Part shown: positions 60,373 through 64,000 of the stretch, in pieces | Layout of the letters: every line of letters begins with the position of its first letter | How positions within the stretch are numbered: the stretch's first letter is position 1 | NCBI RefSeq assembly: GCF_001425305.1 | Contig: NZ_LMEE01000001.1 | Coordinates: forward strand, 81,192-145,191 | Direction of reading: 5' to 3' | Length of the DNA: 64,000 nt | Origin: Phenylobacterium sp. Root1290 | GTDB taxonomy: Bacteria; Pseudomonadota; Alphaproteobacteria; Caulobacterales; Caulobacteraceae | Made by a program: the position numbers and the translations under genes | Notes under the pieces: generated by a model | The model's database searches: none | What the model saw: only the letters and a program-made list of their open reading frames with translations | What the model was told of the DNA's origin: nothing

Positions 60373-60392
60373 GAGATCGACCTTTTGCGGAC
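60373..60392 (-). repeat. Short intergenic repeat, copy C
   Basis: On the minus strand matches GTCCGC-N4-GGTCGATYTC (with C at the Y). A related GTCCGC lies at 60292-60297 in the opposite orientation, so the pair may delimit a 100-base palindromic unit. Confidence 0.55.
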
Positions 60393-60525
60393 GTTCGAGG
60401 CGCTTGCCGCGTCCTGCGTCGCGGCCTCTAGCAAGCTAGCGTGCGTCCCCAGTTTGCAGGCGATGCCGCGCCCGCCGATTGCGGCTAGACTTGGCGGCGC
60501 CGCTCAGCAGAAAAGGCCCGCCGCC

Positions 60526-60903
60526 ATGGCCCGCACGCCGCCCACCGCACCGGCAAAGCCCACCACAGACGAGCCTGCCCGCGTCGAGGGAATTTTCCGC
60601 TCGGGCTCGATGACCGCGATTGCGGTGGTGCTCGGCTTCTCGCTGGCCTTTCTGGTTCGCTGGAGCGGACTGCCGGGGCGCTGGGAGACTTCCGATCTGT
60701 TCGCCGTGACGGCCATCACCCTTGGCGTCGCCCTGCAGATCAAGGCGCTGGTCGATCTGCTGGCGGTGAAGTCGTTGATCGTCGTCAACTACGAAAGGGC
60801 GGTGCGCATCTTCGTGGCCGGCATTGTGTCGGTCGCTGTCGGTGTCATAGCGGCCATCTTCGGCCATATCGCCGGCTACGGCGGAATCGTTCTGCACGGC
60901 TGA
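60526..60903 (+). CDS. Small membrane protein of unknown function
   Basis: 125 residues from the ATG at 60526. The N-terminus is Pro/Ala/Thr-rich, followed by three hydrophobic segments (TAIAVVLGFSLAFLV, FAVTAITLGVALQIKALVDLLAV, RIFVAGIVSVAVGVIAAIFGHIAG). I do not recognise a family. An in-frame start 59 codons upstream would run over repeat copy C and is unlikely. It lies alone ahead of the holdfast genes, convergent with hfsD. Confidence 0.65.
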   Translation: MARTPPTAPAKPTTDEPARVEGIFRSGSMTAIAVVLGFSLAFLVRWSGLPGRWETSDLFAVTAITLGVALQIKALVDLLAVKSLIVVNYERAVRIFVAGIVSVAVGVIAAIFGHIAGYGGIVLHG

Positions 60904-60975
60904 CGCCGGCTACGTCCGATTTCCATCCCTGTGAGCCCACGACAGGGTCAGGGGATAGCCCGCGACGAGCGCCGC

Positions 60976-61731
60976 CTAGCGGACTTGCGGCCCCAGGGCG
61001 TAGCTGAACTGGATGGGGAGCATGTCGCGGAAGTACTGCTGCATGAACAGCCCCGCGTCGGCGACGCCGCTGCGCGGGACGTAGACCACGTCGTAGCGGC
61101 GCAGGGGAATGAGGTCGGCCTGGGCGTTCTGGAGGCCGCGCAGCAGGTCGGCGCGGCGGACCATGCCCTGGCCGTTCGGGCCGCGGCGCACGATGTAGAC
61201 GCTGGTGGCGTCGCCGGTCGAGCGGAAGCCTCCCGCCTGGATGATGGCGCGCAGGGCGTCGGCGTCGCCATTCAGGTCGATGACGCCCGGATTGCCGACC
61301 TCGCCGCCCACGAACACCTTCAGCGGAGCGGCCTTGGCCGACACCTCGACCTGCGGGCGCAGGAGCTGGGTCGAGTAGGCCTGGGCGATCGCGTCCTGGA
61401 GCTCGCCGGTGGTGCGGTCGGCGGCCATGACCGGGCCGACCAGGGGCAGGGTGATGCGGCCGTCCGGCTGGACGACCAGGCTCTTGGTCAGCTCAGGGGC
61501 GGAGGGGACCGCCACCTCGACCTCGTCGCCGGGATAGAATCGATAGTCCGGCTCGTAGTCGGTCCAGGTCGCGTAGGGGATGTTGCTGAACGGCGGCGGG
61601 GCGGGCGCCGCCGGCGCAGGGTTCCAGCGGCCCATGAGGTCGCGCGGGGCCACGGTCGGCATGGCGCACGCGGCCAGGACGAAGCCGGCGCAAGCGGCAA
61701 GCACGGGAGCGGAACGGCGCCTTTGAAGCAT
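60976..61731 (-). CDS. hfsD: Polysaccharide export outer-membrane lipoprotein HfsD (Wza/GumB type)
   Basis: 251 residues. A lipoprotein signal (LAAC, Cys22) and two SLBB/Poly_export regions: YRFYPGDEVEVAVPSAPELTKSLVVQPDGRITLPLVGPV, then VFVGGEVGNPGVIDLNGDADALRAIIQAGGF. Family members form the outer-membrane channel for exopolysaccharide. The divergent partner is an HfsA-like gene followed by an HfsB-like gene, as in the Caulobacter holdfast locus, so I assign HfsD. The gene is complete. Confidence 0.87.
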   Translation of the reverse strand: MLQRRRSAPVLAACAGFVLAACAMPTVAPRDLMGRWNPAPAAPAPPPFSNIPYATWTDYEPDYRFYPGDEVEVAVPSAPELTKSLVVQPDGRITLPLVGPVMAADRTTGELQDAIAQAYSTQLLRPQVEVSAKAAPLKVFVGGEVGNPGVIDLNGDADALRAIIQAGGFRSTGDATSVYIVRRGPNGQGMVRRADLLRGLQNAQADLIPLRRYDVVYVPRSGVADAGLFMQQYFRDMLPIQFSYALGPQVR

Positions 61732-61819
61732 GGCGCAAAGGTTAAGGAGAATGGGTAACGGAGTGTTAATCGCGGCCTCGCAGGGTCGGCTTTAAGTAGA
61801 GGGGCCGAGATTCTCCAAG
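61732..61819. promoter_or_regulatory. hfsD / hfsA divergent promoter region
   Basis: An 88-base gap driving both directions. It holds GTTAAGG (61741-61747), GGTAAC (61755-61760) and GTTAA (61767-61771), that is, TTAA-type half-sites close together, but not an exact TTAA-N7-TTAA CtrA site. Confidence 0.3.
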
Positions 61820-63319
61820 GTGACGCAGGCTGCGTGGACAGCACCGACGCATGACGCCAGCCCGGGTTTGGCCTGGGCCGCACGGCCGCGCTATGCGCTG
61901 AGCGACTTTCCGGTGCTGCTGTGGCGCGAGCGGTTCCTGATGCTGGGGATATTCACGACGCTGTTCGTGCTGGGCGTCGCGGCCGCCCTGACCATGAAGA
62001 CCAGCTATGAAGCCTATTCGAGCGTGCTGGTGCGGCTGGGCCAGGAGTATGTCTACGAGCCGCGGGCCGGGGACGCCGGGCGCGGGGCGGTGCTGGACTC
62101 CGACCAGGTGATTCAGTCAGAAACAGAGATCCTGGGCGCTGCGCCGCTGAAGCTGCGGGTGATCGAGCGGCTGGGCCTGGCGCGGACCTATCCGGACCTG
62201 GCCGAGAAGTACGCCAAGGCCTCGCCGGCCGAGAAGAAGACCATCATGAGCATGGCCGTCAGGGCCATCGAGCAGAACCTGAAGATCGGCGCGGCGCCCG
62301 ATACGCCGATCGTGCGGATCGGGTTCAGCCACAAGGACCCGCAGACGGCGGCCCTGATCCTGAACACCCTGCTGGAAGAGTACCTGATCTATCGCCGCTC
62401 GGTGCTGCTCGACCCCGGCTCGCCGGCCCTGGAGCAGCAACGCCGCCTGTTCGAGACCCGGCTGGGGGACGCGGACGCGGCCTATGAGGAGTTCCTGAGC
62501 AGCAACCGGATCGGCGACTTCGTCGCGGAGAAGGCCTCGCTGTCGCAGCTCCAGGCCCAGATCGAGCAGCAGAAGTACCAGACCGACGCGCAGCTGCAGG
62601 ACCGGATCGGGCGGCTGGCGACGCTGAACGGCCAGCTTGGCCAGGTGTCGCGGGAGGTCGGCCTCTATCGCGACGTGTCCGGCGCGCCCGGCGAGCGGCT
62701 GGTCGGGATGAAGGTGCAGCGCGAGGAGCTGCTGTCGCGCTATCGCGCCGACGCCCGCCCGGTGCAGGAGCTGGACGCCCAGATCGCGCAGCTGGAGGCC
62801 GGCATCGCGGCCGGGCGCACGACCGGCGACGGGGCCAGGCGGATCGGGGTGAACCCGGTCTACCAGACGCTGCAGACCGAGAGGATCCAGCTGACCGCTG
62901 AGGTCGGGGCGCTGCGCCGCTCGCAGGCCGAGCTGGACGACCAGATCAAGCGGCTGACCGAACGGCGGCTGAGGCTGGCGGCGCTGGAGCCGCGCTTCCA
63001 GGAGCTGTCGCTGAACCGCGACGTGCTGCAGACCAGCGTTCGCGACTTCACCGTCAAGGAAGAGCAGAGCCGCGCGGCCCAGGAGATCGCCGCCCGCTCG
63101 AACGACAACATCCGTATCGTCCAGCGGGCGATCCCGCCGATCAAGGGCAAGAGCCTGCGCAAGCCGGTGGTGGTGCTGGCGTTCCTGTTCGCGGGCTTTA
63201 CGGCGCTTTGCGCGGGCCTGCTGGCGATGTTCCTGCGGCCGGGCCTGCCGACGCCGCAGTCGGCCTCGCGGACCCTGGGCCTGCCGGTGCTGGGCGCCGC
63301 GCCGCTGAAGGCGCGGTGA
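61820..63319 (+). CDS. hfsA: Holdfast polysaccharide co-polymerase-like protein HfsA (Wzc/GumC N-terminal type)
   Basis: 499 residues with a GTG start. A membrane helix near residue 40 (FLMLGIFTTLFVLGVAAALTM) is followed by a Wzz-type periplasmic domain (YEAYSSVLVRLGQEYVYEP) and a long coiled-coil region (about 190-430, with repeated QLQAQIEQQK and RRLRLAALEPRFQELSLNRDVLQTSV patterns), then a second helix near 455 (KPVVVLAFLFAGFTALCAGLLAMFL). The Wzc kinase domain is absent and encoded separately by the next gene, as in Caulobacter. HfsA spans the periplasm to connect synthesis with the HfsD channel. Confidence 0.88.
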   Translation: MTQAAWTAPTHDASPGLAWAARPRYALSDFPVLLWRERFLMLGIFTTLFVLGVAAALTMKTSYEAYSSVLVRLGQEYVYEPRAGDAGRGAVLDSDQVIQSETEILGAAPLKLRVIERLGLARTYPDLAEKYAKASPAEKKTIMSMAVRAIEQNLKIGAAPDTPIVRIGFSHKDPQTAALILNTLLEEYLIYRRSVLLDPGSPALEQQRRLFETRLGDADAAYEEFLSSNRIGDFVAEKASLSQLQAQIEQQKYQTDAQLQDRIGRLATLNGQLGQVSREVGLYRDVSGAPGERLVGMKVQREELLSRYRADARPVQELDAQIAQLEAGIAAGRTTGDGARRIGVNPVYQTLQTERIQLTAEVGALRRSQAELDDQIKRLTERRLRLAALEPRFQELSLNRDVLQTSVRDFTVKEEQSRAAQEIAARSNDNIRIVQRAIPPIKGKSLRKPVVVLAFLFAGFTALCAGLLAMFLRPGLPTPQSASRTLGLPVLGAAPLKAR

Positions 63320-63369
63320 GGCGCAGATTGCGCTAGCTTCTGCCCATTGGGCGGACGGCGATTCGAAGC

Positions 63370-64000
63370 ATGGTGGATCTGAGTTCCGAGATGGCCGAAC
63401 TGTGGGCGTCCCTAGGGTCGCCCGCGGCCGGCCGCTCGCGAGTCATCCAGATCACCGCGGCGCGGACCGGGGAGGGCGCCTCCACGATCGCGCGCGAGCT
63501 GGCGCACCACGCGGCGCGCAAGGTCGGCCGCTCGGTCTGGCTGGTCGACCTGGACCTGGTGACCGCCTCGCAGCATGCGGCGCTGTCGGCCGAGGCCGGC
63601 CGCTATGGCGCGCTCTCTGAAGCCGTGCAGGCCAGCCCCGACGGCTCTGCCTTCTTCACCGTGCAGCCGCCGGCGCAGACCCCCGACGGCGCGGTCTGGC
63701 CGGACGGCGGCTATCTGGCGGCGCACCGGGTGGGATCGGCGCGCTGGTGGGTGACGCGGTTCCAGCGCGAGCGCCTGATCGGCCGCCAGAGCGTGCATCT
63801 GGTCCCCACCGCCGACTATTGGAACGCGCTGCGCAGGTTCGCCGAGGTGATCATCGTCGACGGCCCGGCGCCGGACCGATCGCGCGCGGCCCTGGCTCTG
63901 GCCCCGTTCATGGACCAGACGGTGCTGGTGGTCTCGGCCGACCAGGCCGACGTGCGCGCGCCGGCCCAGCTGCGGGACGCCATCGTCGGCGCCGGCGGGC
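63370..64000 (+). CDS. hfsB: HfsB-like P-loop ATPase (BY-kinase relative), partial at the window end
   Basis: The first 210 codons are in the window, with the 3' end missing. A Rossmann-type ParA/BY-kinase fold is evident: VIQITAARTGEGASTIARELAHHAARKVG is the expected P-loop region, LVDLDLV the next strand, and VIIVDGPAPDRSRAALALAPFMDQTVLVVSADQADV the Walker B strand. The P-loop reads TGEGAST, with Ala where the nucleotide-binding Lys should be, so normal ATP binding is doubtful. It follows hfsA after 50 bases. In Caulobacter HfsB is a partner of HfsA in holdfast export. Confidence 0.83.
   Translation, partial: MVDLSSEMAELWASLGSPAAGRSRVIQITAARTGEGASTIARELAHHAARKVGRSVWLVDLDLVTASQHAALSAEAGRYGALSEAVQASPDGSAFFTVQPPAQTPDGAVWPDGGYLAAHRVGSARWWVTRFQRERLIGRQSVHLVPTADYWNALRRFAEVIIVDGPAPDRSRAALALAPFMDQTVLVVSADQADVRAPAQLRDAIVGAGG

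Noticed and set aside
1..64000. CRISPR arrays, rRNA operons, insertion sequences, prophage modules
   Set aside because: No regularly spaced repeats, no rRNA sequence, no transposase or integrase motifs, and no phage structural genes were seen; the spmX lysozyme domain is chromosomal and membrane-anchored.

Overview
The window is high-GC DNA from a member of the Caulobacteraceae, most likely Caulobacter or a close relative such as Phenylobacterium. The evidence is a set of genes tied to the Caulobacter-type dimorphic cell cycle: a SpmX-type lysozyme-fold membrane protein (7997-9250), MipZ (14996-15820), the adjacent pair DivK and PleD (29581-31319), and the start of a holdfast polysaccharide export locus hfsD / hfsA-hfsB (60976-64000). 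I see no rRNA, insertion sequence, CRISPR array or prophage. There is one tRNA, tRNA-Leu(GAG).

Layout. 1-9.7 kb: a broken propionyl-CoA carboxylase beta gene, a BON-domain protein, an APH(6)-like kinase, an SDR enzyme, msrB coupled to a membrane protein, small conserved proteins, lipB, a stand-alone SpoA/FliN-type protein, tRNA-Leu, the magnesium channel mgtE and spmX. 9.7-17.5 kb: an XRE regulator behind an unannotated 22-codon ORF plus terminator, a patatin-like phospholipase, an enoyl-CoA hydratase, panC, mipZ, a membrane DnaJ protein and a SPOR-domain D,D-carboxypeptidase. 17.8-31 kb: a phasin with a PhaR-like operator, RidA, a glycerophosphodiesterase, a FemAB-like GNAT protein, an acyl-CoA ligase, a HIT protein, clpS-clpA, dinB with a sugar kinase, YceI, a HAD protein and divK-pleD. 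31-41.7 kb: csaA with a drug/metabolite transporter and an AraC regulator, rpmG, a four-gene ApbE / DUF4198 / DUF2271 / PepSY cluster behind a Fur-like box, a Nudix hydrolase, PAP2, a Kef-type antiporter and a Phd-PAS-PAS fusion protein. 41.7-51.5 kb: a long minus-strand run pyrB - LOG - pyrC' - plsY - dprA - topA - rnr. 51.6-57.5 kb: PilZ, ruvX, gatC-gatA, a small secreted protein, gatB, rcnB and a Sel1-like protein. 57.5-60.9 kb: a looser accessory-looking stretch with an AAC(3)-type acetyltransferase, a DUF1801 protein, an orphan barstar and three copies of a short intergenic repeat. 60.9-64 kb: holdfast export genes.

How the genes fit together. DivK (single-domain response regulator) and PleD (c-di-GMP cyclase) sit together as in Caulobacter, and SpmX is the known localiser of the DivJ kinase that phosphorylates DivK. 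MipZ places the division plane, and its upstream region carries two GANTC (CcrM) sites. HfsD, HfsA and HfsB build the envelope channel for the adhesive holdfast. ClpS delivers N-degron substrates to ClpA. GatCAB makes Gln-tRNA/Asn-tRNA by transamidation.

Items most worth following up: the iron-box-associated flavinylation cluster, in which the DUF2271 protein has a plausible ApbE target motif; the Phd-PAS-PAS protein; the 22-codon ORF with an unusually long Shine-Dalgarno match in front of a terminator; a dihydroorotase homologue lacking its metal ligands; and an orphan barstar. I found no obviously new multi-gene defence or mobile system. Residue positions are counted by eye and approximate for the longer proteins.
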